Of a DNA stretch of 64,000 nt, positions 1 through 12,207 are shown one piece after another. A program made the position numbers and the translations under genes. The number at the start of each line of letters is the position of its first letter. Positions within the stretch are counted from its first letter, which is position 1. Origin of the DNA: Solanum dulcamara (taxonomy: Eukaryota; Streptophyta; Magnoliopsida; Solanales; Solanaceae). The notes below the pieces were generated by a model that saw only the letters and a program-made list of their open reading frames with translations, had not been told where the DNA came from and searched no databases. Location of the stretch: the NCBI RefSeq assembly GCF_947179165.1, contig NC_077243.1, positions 35,228,001-35,292,000 of the forward strand, read 5' to 3'.

Positions 1-3000
1 CCCATCAAGATGATAAGGCTCAGGTTTATGCCTTTTCGGGCAAGATTGAGGCTGAGGCATCTAATGTAGTGATCACAGTTACTATTTTTATCTATGAATA
101 GATATCTACTGCTTTATTAGATCTGGGATCTACTTATTCATATATATCAGTGCGATATGCCTTAGGTTTTGATGCAATTTGTGATGTACTTAATGCCTCT
201 ATCTATATTTCTATGGTTGTTGGAGAGTCCATTATAGTCGCCTATGCATATCTTGTTTGTCCTGTTATCTTTATGGGGTTCCAGACTTGGGCTGACTTAG
301 TGATTCTAGATATGACTAATTTTGATATGATCTTAGGCATGACTTAGTTATCCCCTTTTTATGATGTGCTTAAATGTAATATTAAGACTGTGACTATAAA
401 GATCCCAGGGATGGAAAGGTTACAGTGAAGAGGGGTGTACAAGACTAAGCTAGCTAAGGTAATATCTTTTCTCTATACTATAAAGATGGTGGGGTAGGTT
501 TATTTGGATTATTTGTCCCATATTCAAAATGTCGAGGTGGAGTCTCTCTCCATTAAATCTACTTTGGTAGTGTATGAGTTTCCGTAAGTGTTTCCTGCAG
601 ATTTCTGTAGTGTACGTCCTAATAGAGACATAAAATTCTATATTGACTTAGAGCTGGGCACTCGCCCAACTCTATTCCTCCTTACTGCATAGCTCCAGCA
701 GAGTTGAGATAGCTTAAGTCTCAAATCCAAGAAGTTCTTGATAAGGGATTTATCCATTTAGTGCTTCTCCGTGGGATACTTGGGTCTTGTCTATTAAGAA
801 TAAAGATGCAGCATAAGAATGTGCATAGACTATCAGTTACTGGATAGGGTCACCATTCAAAATAATTACTCATTGCCTCACATTGATGACATTTTTTTTT
901 CAGTTTCAAGGTGCATCAGTCTTTTTAAAATTGATCGTAGGTCTAGGTACCATCAATTAAAGATTAGACCTGAGAATGTGCCCAAGACAGCTTTTAGAAC
1001 AAGATATGGGAATTATGAGTTTTTGGTGATGTCATTTAGGCTGACCAATGCATCCGGAGCCTTTATGAGTTTAAAGAATAGGGTATTCTCCATTCCTAAA
1101 TTCGTTCCTGATCATGTTTATATATGATATTCTAGTGTATTCAAAAAGTGAAGAAGAACAAATAGACATCTTCACATTGTTCTATTAGTCTCACGGAAAA
1201 AGAAATTGTATGCAAAATTCTAAAAGAATGAATTCTAGTTGTCTTCAATTGGTACTGGTAGATCCACAAAAGATTGAAGTGGTACCAAAGTTAAGATTTC
1301 TGTAGGGATTGCAATTTACTATCACCGATTTATGAGAAACTTTGCTTCCATTACTACCCATTTAACAAGATGACTCAAAAGAAGGTGCCATTTGAGTGAA
1401 CAGATAAATGCAAAGAGATCTTCCATAAGCTCAAGACTCTTCTAACCACGTCACCTATCTTGACCTTACTAGCCAAAGGTAAAGATTTCATTGTTCATTG
1501 TAATGCTTCATATTTAGGTTTGAGTGTTGTGTTAATGTTGGATAAGAACTTTATAGCCTATACCTTACGGCTGTTGAAGGAGTTAAACCTGAGGCAACAA
1601 AGATGGATAGACTTGCTCCAGGATTATGATGTCACCATCCAATATCATCTAGGTAAGGCTAATGTAGTGGCAGACACAATAAGCCAGAAACAAGTTAGCA
1701 TCGGCAGTCTAACTTATTTGGGAGCCTGGAAGTGGCCTCTGGCTAGAGATATTCAGATCTTGAAGGAAATATTCATAAGGCTAGCCATCTTAGAAAAGAG
1801 TGGGATGATGACCAGTGTTGATCTAAGGCCCACTTTTATTGAAGAGATTAAGGCAAGCAGTTTGAGGATGTGAACTTGAGTAAAATTAGAGAAAAGGTGT
1901 TATTGGGAAAGGCCCAAAATGAAATCCTTGATGCAGATGGGGTGTCTAACTTTACGGGAAGGATTTGTGTTCCCCGTGTAGATGGTATAATTTAGAAGGT
2001 GTTGTCCAAATCATATGGTTCTAGGTACTCTATTCATCTCGTAGTGAACAAAGTGTGTCAAGACTTAAAGAGACTGTATTGGTGGCCAAGCATGAAGAAA
2101 TATATAGCCGAGTATGTGGCTATATGCTAGAATCATCAGTAGGTAAAGTATGAGCACAAAAGACATATAGATTTGCTTCAAAGGATGCCCATTCCTAAAT
2201 GAAAGTTGGAAAAGATAGACATGGACCTTGTGGTGGGTCTTCCTAAGACCTTGGGAAAGTATGATTCCATTTGGGTAATGGTGGGAAGATGGATGAAGTC
2301 AACCCAGTTTATTCTAGTTAGGGTAGACTAGAATGCACAACAATTGGCAAAGATCTATGTGAAGGAGATTGTATGGTTGCACGGGGTGCCCCTTTCTATC
2401 ATCTAAGACTGTGGTACGTAGTTCACCTCTAAATTTTGGGGAATTTTGCATGAGAAGTTGGGCACTCAACTCACGTTCAACATAACCTTTCATCCACAGA
2501 TTGATGGAAAGTTAAAGAGGACCATCTAGGTGTTGGAAGATATGTTGAGAGCTTGTGTGATTGATTTTAGGGGACATTTGGATAAGTTCATGCCTTTGTG
2601 TGAGTTCTCCTATAACAATAGCTACCAAACCAGCATTGAGATGGCACCATTCAAAGCCCTATAGAGGAGGGGATACAGATCTCCCATAGGGTGGTTTGAG
2701 GTTGGGGATGTGAAGCCTTTGGGAGATTACTTGGTAAGAGATGCTCAGGATAAGGTAATGAGCATACAACCTAAGATTCTAACAACTCAAAGTTGTCAAA
2801 AAGAGTATGATGACCGTAAGGTAAGGGACATGATGTTTTAGGTTGGTGAGAAAGTGTTTCTAAAGGTGTCACCCATAAAGGGGTAATGAGATTTGGTAAG
2901 AAAGGCTAGCTTAGTCCTCACTATACTGGCCGCTTCGAGATTCTTGACTGTGTGGGGCCAATGGCTTATAGGTTGGCTTTACCACTTAGATTGTCTGGGG

Positions 3001-3260
3001 TATATATAGTGTTTTATGTGTCCATGCTAAAAAAGTATCATAGAGATGGATATTATAACATCAAGTAGGACTCAAATAGCTAGTGGCAATCCTAGTTCAT
3101 GATGTCCTAAAGCTGAGGACCAAAGAAATTATATCTGTGAAATTTCAATGGAAGCATCAGCCAGTAGAGGAAGCTACTTGGGGTACTAAAAAGGACATGC
3201 AAGACAAGTATCCCCAGCTATTCATCGAATTAAGTACTACTCTATCTCTGCCTTAGTCTC
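1..3260 (+). pseudogene. Gypsy1 copy A pol remnant (protease-RT-RNase H-integrase-chromodomain)
   Basis: Protease: about 110-150 encodes LLDLGSTYSYIS, a decayed retropepsin active site, and about 320-345 encodes FDMILGM, after which the expected D-W reads as Thr and a stop. RT: about 640-1150, with MCIDYQLL and the segment around FRLTNASGAF. The FIDD-type box near 1120-1140 lies past a one-base frameshift that all three copies share. RNase H: about 1460-1690; its middle is missing, so the N-terminal part runs straight into LNLRQQRW and HLGKANVVADT. Integrase: about 1870-2900, with the zinc-binding YWWPSMK region and a core broken by stops at Gln codons. The chromodomain-like end is about 3130-3240 (VKFQWKHQPVEEATWGT). 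Clearly non-functional. Confidence 0.85.
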
Positions 3261-3312
3261 ATTTTTCCTAGTTGATCACTAGGGGACGAATGATGGGTAA
3301 ATTGGTATCTAT

Positions 3313-4510
3313 TGTAATGACTTGTCTTTTTCATTATAGATAAGCTAATGGGAAAGGAATCCGGGCCAAAAAACTTCTAGTGACTGGGAAATTTCAAGCT
3401 TAGACCAGACTTTGATAAATTCTGAGTTGTGTGAGTTGTAGGGTGACAAGAAATGGGTAGAGGACTGAACCTATATTTTGAATGATTATTCGGATAAGTA
3501 AAACTCCTAAAATTGAACTTGGTGTGAAGGGTATATGTTAGGATATATGTTAGGACTTCATGGAATGAAGGTATGTTGTGATATGAGAGACTTCGGGACT
3601 CTTTATGAACTCTTTGTCTCCGCATATCCCGCCATAGTGGGATGATCCAGTAGTGGAGGGACAGTCGCGAATAAAGACGGAGAAAAATCCAAAAATAGTT
3701 TTTACTCATCCTATTTTGTTCTTAAAAGACCAGAAACGACCAAAGGAGAATTCTTGTATTTTTTCATTGTATTTTATGCTAAAGGTAAGTAAATCACTCC
3801 CTAAATTCGTAATTCGATTCCTAAAACCAGAAACTATTGTTGATAATCAATGTGGAAGGGTTTTGGCTTGGAAATAATAGTATGAAATAGCCCTAGATAG
3901 GGGTTAGGATCACGGGTTTGGCCAAAGAGGGGAATTATGTTATAAATCATGTGACTTAATTCATTATATTGATTTGTTGAATATATGTGACTTATTTTAG
4001 ACCATGAACAAGTTGAACGAACCCGAAAGAGGAAAAGTCCAACACTTTAGAGTTGTCAAAGCTTGGTCGAGGTAGGTGATGGTTTTTTCTTCCCTACGTG
4101 TTATATGTTCTTGCTAATCGCTACACTGTGTGCATGTATGTATATGAATAGAGAGGTAGGTAATGAACCATGAGAAATGACTATTTATTGGCTATGGCTT
4201 ATAATGAATTATTTTTGGTAGATATGACTGTTGAATTATTGAGTGTTTATGGTTGACTATGTATGCTTTGATAGGGTGTCACATTTCGACAAATAATTGG
4301 ATCGCAAATCATATTTTGATAAATATTAAGATCGGGTGTCACGTTCTGACACAACCTTGGATCAGGTGTCCCATTACAACACACTAACAAGCGTTTGTAG
4401 GTCCCATGAGAGGACCCTTTATTAAAATTGCATGGTAATTTGGATTGTTAATATGTGAGTATGTTTAAGCACTAGTTATGAGATGATAAGTGATATGATG
4501 TTCGGTATAA
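3313..4510 (+). repeat. Gypsy1 copy A 3' LTR, truncated
   Basis: Starts TGTAATGACTTGTC after a purine-rich stretch (about 3283-3305). It is collinear with 17771-18915 of copy B. It contains a short tandem array at about 4272-4385 built on a 'GGTGTCAC-TTCTGACA' type unit. It stops at 4510, about 550 bases before the end seen in copy B. Reading frames inside it, such as the minus-strand frame near 3377-3709, occur in both LTR copies and look non-coding. Confidence 0.75.
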
Positions 4511-5334
4511 GTTGACTCACTAACTCTATCCAAGAAGACTCTAATAAAATGTAATAGGTGCTAAGAAAATACCCACGGCTACCGACTACTCAACTAAACA
4601 TAACTCGAAAGTAGATACACTGATCTGACTAAGCTGGTGCCCTCCGAAAGTGAGGAGGTCTCACCAACTATTAATGGATGGAAGTCATACTGAAGTATCT
4701 GCAATCATGAGTACTTTAATATGCATCATGAAACAATGCAGAGTCGAATGAAGTCAATACATGGAATGAACAATATGTAAAATGGCTAAAAGAAAATTTA
4801 CTCAAAGATACTCAACTGAAAGGTCTCAACTCTGAAAATAGCTCAACTCAATAAAGCATGCAATATGTGTAAAACAATTCTTTAAAATATATGAATAAGT
4901 AAATGTAACTTAGTTTATAAGAATAGAATACTTTTTTCTTAGGGAGTTTCTCTAACCGACAACCATCATTATGAGCTTTGTGATGATACAACGTTCTTTC
5001 CACGTTGCCAGATCAACCCTGTACCTTCCCATGGCATAGGAAAATAACTCAACTATGGATCCATCTAAAAGTCCTATTTTTGGAATGTGAGGAGTCTCTC
5101 GAATGAACGGTATGATCCTATCTACGCCGGCGGTGTAGGTTATAGAGTTGGATTTATCTAAACTCGTACCCAAATTATTCTTGATACTACTCCCAAATAT
5201 ATCTTTACTCTTCTCATATCTTAAGTGAGTGTATTTACTCAATCAAGTCATTTAGTCTCTTTTGGACTTAGCTCAAAACTCAACTTTTCTCTGCTCATCT
5301 CTTCTCTTTAAGATGTTTAAAATTCTTAACTCAG
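4511..5334 (-). repeat. LTR-X fragment, reversed
   Basis: Nearly identical to 19536-20356, which belongs to a longer reversed LTR-X. More distant similarity is seen, in opposite orientation, to the solo LTR-X in the 34936-35846 part (for example the segment around 'GCTTTATTGAGTTGAGC'). No coding content. It ends at a CTCAG that is also the start of the duplicated mosaic block. Confidence 0.65.
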
Positions 5335-6275
5335 AATCAAATAGGGGGAGAAATATCTCTAGGAATGACACCTTACCCCAAATATACTACTCTAGCTCAC
5401 AAACAAGCATCGCTAAGACAAACCTACGGCTACAATGAGCCACTAAGGTCTCAGGCACTATCACAATGAACATCATCCAAAAAAAGCCCTACCGAAAGTC
5501 ACACCTAAATACAAGAGCAATAAGGTACATACAAAGGCATTTAAGGCTCAAACCTAGCCTAAGCCAATAAAGTATTGATCCTAATATGGAGTTTCATACC
5601 AACTATACCATAAAAAAGGTCCATAGCCTAAACTAAAGATTTCCCAAGACTACTCTAGTCTAACTCTCAACCGGAGTCAAGAAAAAAGAATAGAAGGAAG
5701 CAAACCTAGTACTCCATCATTACTAACCTATATCATGTTAAATTCATATAAAAAAATTATCTAATAAAGATCAGTCAAATAGGAGACCATAGACTATCTC
5801 GAAGCTAATCACTCGCACTCCAAATCTGTCCAATTAAAGCTTTCCTCCTCTGAATAACCTTCAATTTCTACCACGCTAATAAAATATTAATCACAATGTC
5901 ATTATAGAAGTTTAGACACCAAATTTGCAATAATCAGAGATGGATTCAAAATTGGGTGTAAAACGAGATTGTGGAACCCACATTGGGAATTCCAAAATCT
6001 ACTCCATAAAAGGTTCATTTTGTCTTATTGAGCTTATGTCCCCAAATTAGACACAATTCAATGCTTGGAAATGAAGAAATCATCCCATGCAAGAAAAACT
6101 CTATTAAAGCTGAAGGAAAGAGAGCTAGAAGCCCCTTTTGGGCAAATTTTACCTTGATCAATGAGTCCCCAAGATGCCCAAGACAATAAAGATCATATCC
6201 TTTCTTAGGGATAGCAAGTGGTGGGGCAGGGTTGTTTTTCCTAGTTGGCTTATCTTCAGAGTCCCCTTCCATTTC
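5335..6275 (-). other. Unrecognised 0.94-kb segment, copy 1 of the block's left end
   Basis: Occurs again at 35891-36835 with only scattered changes, each time directly upstream of the Gypsy2 RT remnant. On the minus strand a frame opens at 6272 (MEGDSEDKPTRKNNPAPPLAI) and runs 85 codons. In copy 2 one extra base shifts the frame midway, so conservation of a protein is not supported. I recognise neither an LTR end nor a protein family. It may be a fragment of an LTR or leader, or a captured piece of host DNA. Confidence 0.4.
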
Positions 6276-7997
6276 ATCTATTCTTATAGTTTCAGAATTC
6301 TAGGAGGTGTTTCCTGCATATTTGTCTAGTATGCCTCGGGATAGGGATATAGACTTTTGAATTGATTTACTGCCGGTCACTCACCCAATTTTTATTCCTC
6401 CCTATTGTATGGCTCCAAAAGAGTTGAGAGAACATAAGACTAACTTCACAAACTTCTTAACAAGGGGTTCATTCATCCTAGTGCTCCTCCTTAGGGTTCT
6501 CCTTTATTATTTATGAAGAAAAAGGGTGGTAGCATGAGAATGTGCATAGATTATAGGTAGGTCAATAAATTCACCATCCGGAACAAGTACCAATTTCCCC
6601 ACACATATGATTTATTTGATTAGTTGCATGGTGATTAAATTTCTCTAAGATTGACTTGCGATTAGGGTACCATCAGTTAAAGATTAGGCCTGAGAATATG
6701 CCTAAAATGGACTTCAGGACTCGATATGGATGATATGAGTTCCTATAATTTCGTTTGGATTGACCAATGTACCGGCCACTTTAAGGAGCTTAATGAATAG
6801 GGTGTTTAAAGCGTTCTTGGATTCTTTTGTGATTACATTTATAGATAATATCCTGATCTATTCTAAGAGTAAAGAGGAGAATGCAGACTACCTTTGCATT
6901 GTTTTGGGTATCTTGGGGAAATAGAAGTTGTATGCTAAATTTTTCGAGTGATAATTGTGGTTATCTTCGATTACCTTATTAGTGCATGTGGTTTTGAAAG
7001 AAGGGATGATGCTACATCCCCAAAAGATTGAAGCATTCAATAATTGCATTTGTCTTAGTTATTTGACTGAAGTTAGGAGTTTTTAGGGGATGGCTAGCTA
7101 CTACCATAGGTTTGTAAAGAATTTTTCTTCTATTGCAATGCATCTGGCAAGGTTGTCTCAAAAAAAGTACCATTTGAATAGATTGACAAGTGTGAGGAGA
7201 ACTTTCAAAAGCTTAAGACCCTTTTGAGTACAACACCTATCCGGACATTGCCGGTGGAAGGTAAGGATTTTATTATTTATTGTGATGCTTCACATTCAGG
7301 CTTGGGTGTTGTGTTAATGCAGGACAGAAATTGCATTATGCTTTAATCTAGTTACAGATCCATGAGAGAAACTACCCAACCTATGATTTAGAGTTGGAAA
7401 CGATAGTGTTTGCTCTTAAGATCTGGCAGCATTATCACAATCTATAACCTATGTTCACTCAAAAGGATCTAAATCTGAGGTAGAGAAGATAGATAGAGTG
7501 TCTCATGTATTATGGTGTGACCATTCAGTGTCATCCAAGTAAGGCCAATATGGTGGCAGACGTATTTATCCAGAAAATAGTTAGCACCGGTAGCTTAGCT
7601 TGCTTGGGGTTTCCAAGCACCCACGGCCAGAGAGATTCAGACTCTGGAGTCTAAATTCATACGGTTGGGAATATCTAAGAAGTGTGGGATGTTAGCCAAT
7701 ATTGAGGTTAAACCCACTTTTATAAAGGAAATCTAGGGCAAGCAATTTAAGGATGAGAACTTGAATAAGCTCAAAGTTAAGGTAGTGTATAGAAAGTCAT
7801 AAGATGCCACTCTCGATGAAGGAAGTGTTCGCATATTTAGAAGTAGGATTTATGTCCCTCGGTTTGATGACCTGATCAAGGGTGTGTTGGCAAATTCACA
7901 TAGTTTGTGATATTCGATTCATTCGTGTGTGACTAAGATGTATCGGTATTTGAGGCAGCTTTATTGGTGGCTCAAAATGAAGAAAGACATTGTTAAG
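6276..7997 (+). pseudogene. Gypsy2 pol remnant (RT-RNase H-integrase N-terminus), block copy 1
   Basis: A Ty3/gypsy pol related to but distinct from Gypsy1. RT begins near 6300 (EVFPAYLSSMPRDRDIDF) and continues through MCIDY at about 6540. The catalytic FIDD box reads FIDN at about 6840-6850. RNase H covers about 7220-7570 and has lost about 38 bases relative to copy 2 near 7440, between short repeats of TATC. The integrase zinc-binding region ends with MKKDIVK at 7997, exactly where the Athila LTR begins. Stops interrupt it repeatedly. The remaining integrase is not found downstream in this copy; for copy 2 it resumes at 63200. Confidence 0.8.
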
Positions 7998-8509
7998 TGA
8001 TCTTGGGTATATTTATGTGCCCAATAACAAATAAAACTCATAATTCATAGTCAAGTTTAGAGCAAATTCCTAGATTTTAGTTCATATTTTCGCATATTTG
8101 TGTATTGTTGTAACCAACCTACATGATTAGACACTTTCAGGGCTAATTGAGAAAGAATGGACATTCAAAATATGATCGGATTGAAAGTGGATCTCAAAGG
8201 AGAAGTTGGGAACAAAATGTGAAGAAAATGCATCATATTGAAGTGTGTCCGCATCGCGCACTGAGCTTCAGTGATTAAATTCCAATGCTTGGAATTTATT
8301 GACTCAACCGGATGGTATGCGCCAGGTTTGCGTAGCAGACCTAGTTCTAGATAGAATAAATTTCCACTGACACGGATAATGCAAAATTGCACAAACCTTA
8401 ACAAAGTCCGCATCGTAGACTTCAGTGCGCTTACTTTAACTACGCATTTTGGTGGTATAAATAGCACCTTTACATAATTTATTAAAACGTAGATCAGATT
8501 GTCAGATTT
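7998..8509 (+). repeat. Athila 5' LTR, first half only
   Basis: Collinear with 38542-39048 and with 61834 onward. In the first 120 bases it differs from the 38542 LTR at 3 positions, while the 38542 and 61834 LTRs differ from each other at 8 (counted by eye). The rest of the LTR, the primer site and the leader start are deleted, so sequence equal to about 39610 follows at once. Confidence 0.8.
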
Positions 8510-8563
8510 TTGTTTGTGTTAACAACTTGATCTTAGCTGTTATTTCTAGCAAGAGAATTCACA

Positions 8564-10000
8564 ATGGCACACTAGACAGAAGCATCTGCTAGCTGAGCCT
8601 GAAAGATTTTTGCATCAGCAAAGAAGGAGAGAATTTTCCTTATATCTCATACTATAGGTAAATCTGGGTGATAGTAACCAAGAGCTTGTAGAGGTGCCTG
8701 TGGAGATGGCATCTAGGACAATATGTGATTGGCAGTCCCACTCACAGCGAATATCATCTCTAGCATTTAGAAACTGCCAACTAGAGGAAGATTTGAACTG
8801 AAACACAACATGGTGCAGTTGTTGCACTCTAATGGGTAGTTTACCAGTTTGCCTCATAAACATCCCCAAGTACACATCCAAAGATTCTTGTAGATTAGCG
8901 ACATATATACGCCTAATGGGGTATCTCCTAACTATGTGAGGTTATCATTGTTTCCCTTTTCTTTATTGGGGGAAGCTAAGAGGTGGTTGAAGTCGGAACC
9001 ATATAATTCAATCACTTCATGGAATGATTTTGGCTCACAATTTTCTTATCAGGTTCTTTCCTTCAGGGAAGACAACTAAATTGAGGGCTGAAATTTTAAC
9101 TTTAAAACAAAAGTCTGGAGAAAATTTGTACCAATCTTGGGACAGGTTTAAATTTTACACATTAGTTGTCCTCACCATCATCAAGCTAATGAGGTGTGGG
9201 TCCACACCTTCATAAAAGGGTTGGAACCCAATACCAAAATTCTTTTTGACTCTGCAGCAGGTGGACAAGCACTAGAAAAAACATATGATGAGCTCTATAC
9301 ATTGCTTAATCAGATATATCAGGGAAATCTTGAGTGGAACGGAGGAAACTCTATACCTATAATTTAAAAACAATCAAGCATGTTGGAAGTTGATATGGTG
9401 ACAGCATTGATGGCACAGATTGCAGCAATGTAGAATATGATGACAATGCATTTCAATATTTTAGCAAAAGGACAACAGTAAGCTCTGGTAAATATGGTTC
9501 AGCAACAACTCATGTGGTGTGAAGTGTGTGGCAATAGTGAACATGTGGCAGAATACTATAAAGTTAATCATGAGTCGGTGAATTTTGTAGGTAATGCACC
9601 TAAGGGTGAAGGTAATTAGAACTATGGAAATACTTACAAACCAAATTAGAGAAACCATCCAAACTTCTCACGGGGTGGAAATCAGCAGAACCAACATCAA
9701 GGGAAGACCCAATTCAGACCACAAGGAAGTTGGAAGCATTACACCAATCAAGGACAATGTTAATATACACTACACGGATGAGGCCAGCACTATAATCAGC
9801 AAGACCAAATTAACCAACAACCAAGCAATGCTGGAAACATGAGTGTGGAAGAAATGCTTAAAAAACTCATGAATTCCCAAGCTAATATAGCTACAGATGT
9901 TCTTCAGTATCAACTTACTACTAGAAATTTAGAGAAGAAAGTGGGACAGCTAGCAAGTGCGCAGAATTCTTGCCCGTAAGGTGGTTTACCAAGTAACATT
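8564..10000 (+). pseudogene. Athila gag remnant, block copy 1
   Basis: Starts at ATG 8564, where codon 4 is already a stop. The capsid-like region lies at about 8870-9220, with FLIRFFPSGKTTKLRAEIL followed by LYQSWDRFK, typical of the retrotransposon gag domain. A zinc-knuckle-like CEVCGNSEHVAEYY lies at about 9527-9570; the expected last Cys is Tyr in both block copies. Several stops and frameshifts. The role of the intact protein would be the virus-like particle shell. Confidence 0.75.
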
Positions 10001-12207
10001 GATCCAAACCCCAAAAAGGTAAATATTGTGAGCACACGAAGTGGATGAGCACTAGTAGAGCTAGAGCCACAAAGTAAAGGTAGTGAAGGCAAAGGTAAAG
10101 TTGTGGAGATTGAAGCTAGTGAATCTAGCTGACCACAGACAGATAAAGAGCCAAAACTAAAACCACCTCCCCCATTCCCACAAAAAAATTTAAAAAAGAA
10201 AGAGGAGGAATATTTTGAGATATTCATAGACATGCTTAAACAGGTACAAATTAACTTACCTTTGATTGATGTGTTGCAGGTCATTCCTAAATATGCCATG
10301 TTTGTCAAAGATATTATAGCCAACAAGAGCAAGTTAGCTGATTTTGAAGCAGTGGCACTCACTGAAGAGTGTAGTTCAAGAATCTTGAACAAATTTAGGC
10401 TTCCAGCTAAACAAAAAGATCCAAGTAGTTTCACGGTACAGGTAACTATTGGTAAGTACAGTAATGCAAGAAGTCTTTGTGATGTATGTGCTAGTATAAA
10501 CTTGATGCCTAGATCTATGCTTAAGAAATTAGGTCTAGGAGAACTTAAATCAACCACCATTTTATTACAATTAACTGATCGTTCTGTAGCTAGACTTGAT
10601 GCTATTATTGAGGATGTACTAGTTCAAGTGTGATCCCTCATCTTTCTTGTTGATTTTGTTGTATTTGATTTTGAGCCTGACCCAAATATTCATTTTATCT
10701 TAGGACGTCCATTCTTAGCAACAGGTGGTGCACTTATTAATCTGGCTACAGATAGATTGACTATGAGAGTACATGACAAAGTGGAGGTATTCGATGTATA
10801 TCAGGTACTGAAATTGCCTGCAGTCTATGAAGAGTTGTTTTTTATAACTTTCATTGATGAGGAAGTCTCAGATCAATGTATTTTAGTAAAAGATCCTTTG
10901 GAAAGAGTCGTGATGGGTCAAGATATTGAAGAGGACATGGAAGATAAAAAGTTGGCTAGTGTGCTTGACATGCCAGATGTCAGCATGTGAAGAAATAATG
11001 TGGAACCTTTGAACAGAGAATTGGGTCCTTCACCCAAGCCATCTCTTGAAGAACCTCCTAATTGGAGTTCAAGAAATTGCCAACATATCTCAGGTATGCT
11101 TTTCTTGGAGTGAATAATACCTTACCTGTAATTCTTTCATCGGCTTTGTATGAGACACAGGTCACAACAACACTTGAGGAATTAAAAAGGCACAAGAAGG
11201 TAATTTGATGGCAAATGGCTGATCTCTATGGTATTATCCATACTTTGTGCATTCATAGGATTTTCATGGAAGAAGGACATAAGGCTAGTGCACAACCATA
11301 ATGCCGGTTGAACCCTATCGTGAAAAAAGTGGTGAACAAAGGGATAATTAAGTGGATAGATGCAGGAATAATATACCCAATCTCTGACAGTAAGTGGGTA
11401 AGCCCAGTTTAGTGTGTACAAAAGAAAGCGGCAATGACTATAGTGACTAATGAGAAGAATAAGTTAATCCCCACTAGTGCAGTAACTGGTTGGCATATAT
11501 GCATGGACTACATAAAGTTAAATGATGCTACAAGGAAAGATCATTTCCCTGTGCAATTTATTGACCAAATGCTTGACAGGTTAGCATACCAAGAGTACTA
11601 TTGTTTCTTGGATGGGTATTCGGGGTACAACCAGATTACTATTGCACTAGAGGACCAGGAAAAGACAATATTCACATGCCTGTATGGGACATATGCATTT
11701 AAGAGTATGCATTTGGTCTTTGCAATGCTCCTACCACTTTTCAAAGGTGCATGAATGCTATATTTCATGATATGGTGGAAGAGTTTGTAGAGATTTTTAT
11801 GGATATTTTTCAGTATTTGGAGAGTCTTTTGATATTTGTTTGCATAATCTAGAGAAAGTACTAGCAAGGTGTGAGAAAAAAAATCTCATCTTAAATTTGG
11901 AAAAGTGTCATTTCAAAATATGGTTTGGATGTAGACAAAGCTAAAATTAAAGTAATCGAGAAGCTTCCACCACCAATTTCAGTGAAAAATATCCATAGTT
12001 TTCTAGGTCATGCCGGATTCTATTGGTGATTCATCAAAGATCGCCATACCTATGTGTAGATTATTAGAAAAGGAGGTAAAATTTATTTTTGATGATAAAT
12101 GTTCACAGGACATTGAACTCTTGAAGAAAAAGCTGATTGAAGCCCCAATCCTAATAGCTCCTGACTGGGAGCTACCTTTTGTGCTGATGTGCAATGCAAG
12201 TGACACA
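10000..12207 (+). pseudogene. Athila protease-RT remnant, block copy 1
   Basis: Open for 133 codons from 10232, covering the protease: SSFTVQVTIGKYSNARSLCD is followed by VCAS, where the family normally has D-L-G-A-S, so the active-site Gly is replaced by Cys. The second protease part (LGRPFLATGGALI) is at about 10700. RT runs from about 11390 with WHICMDYIKLNDATRKDHFP and YCFLDGYSGYNQITIA. A one-base deletion shifts the frame just before the expected GLCNAP box (about 11710) and is shared with copy 2. The second Asp of the FMDD box is lost (FMDI, about 11790). The gene is broken at 12207 in RNase H by the inverted arm. Confidence 0.8.

Larger units (their letters stand above)
1..4510 (+). 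mobile_element. Gypsy1 copy A, Tekay/Del-like Ty3-gypsy element, 5' part outside window
   Basis: The order protease, reverse transcriptase, RNase H, integrase, chromodomain-like tail and then an LTR is that of a Ty3/gypsy chromovirus. The protease and integrase style is that of the Tekay/Del lineage (family knowledge). The window opens inside the gag-protease linker, so the 5' LTR and gag are missing. Two further copies, starting at 15116 and 44199, share several of its lesions. The downstream LTR is cut at 4510, where it passes directly into LTR-X sequence. Compared with copy B, the last part of the LTR and about 70 bases of the neighbouring LTR-X are deleted here. Confidence 0.85.

Noticed and set aside
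3377..3709. 110-codon minus-strand frame, and its partner at 17803-18117
   Set aside because: Lies inside the Gypsy1 LTR; composition and lack of any family match suggest chance.
8165..8467. 100-codon minus-strand frame, partner at 38826-39011
   Set aside because: Inside the Athila LTR and not preserved in length between copies.
9910..10560. 216-codon minus-strand reading frame
   Set aside because: Antisense of the Athila protease, with plus-strand similarity clearly to retroelement protease. The same antisense frame appears in the other copies because the sequence is copied.
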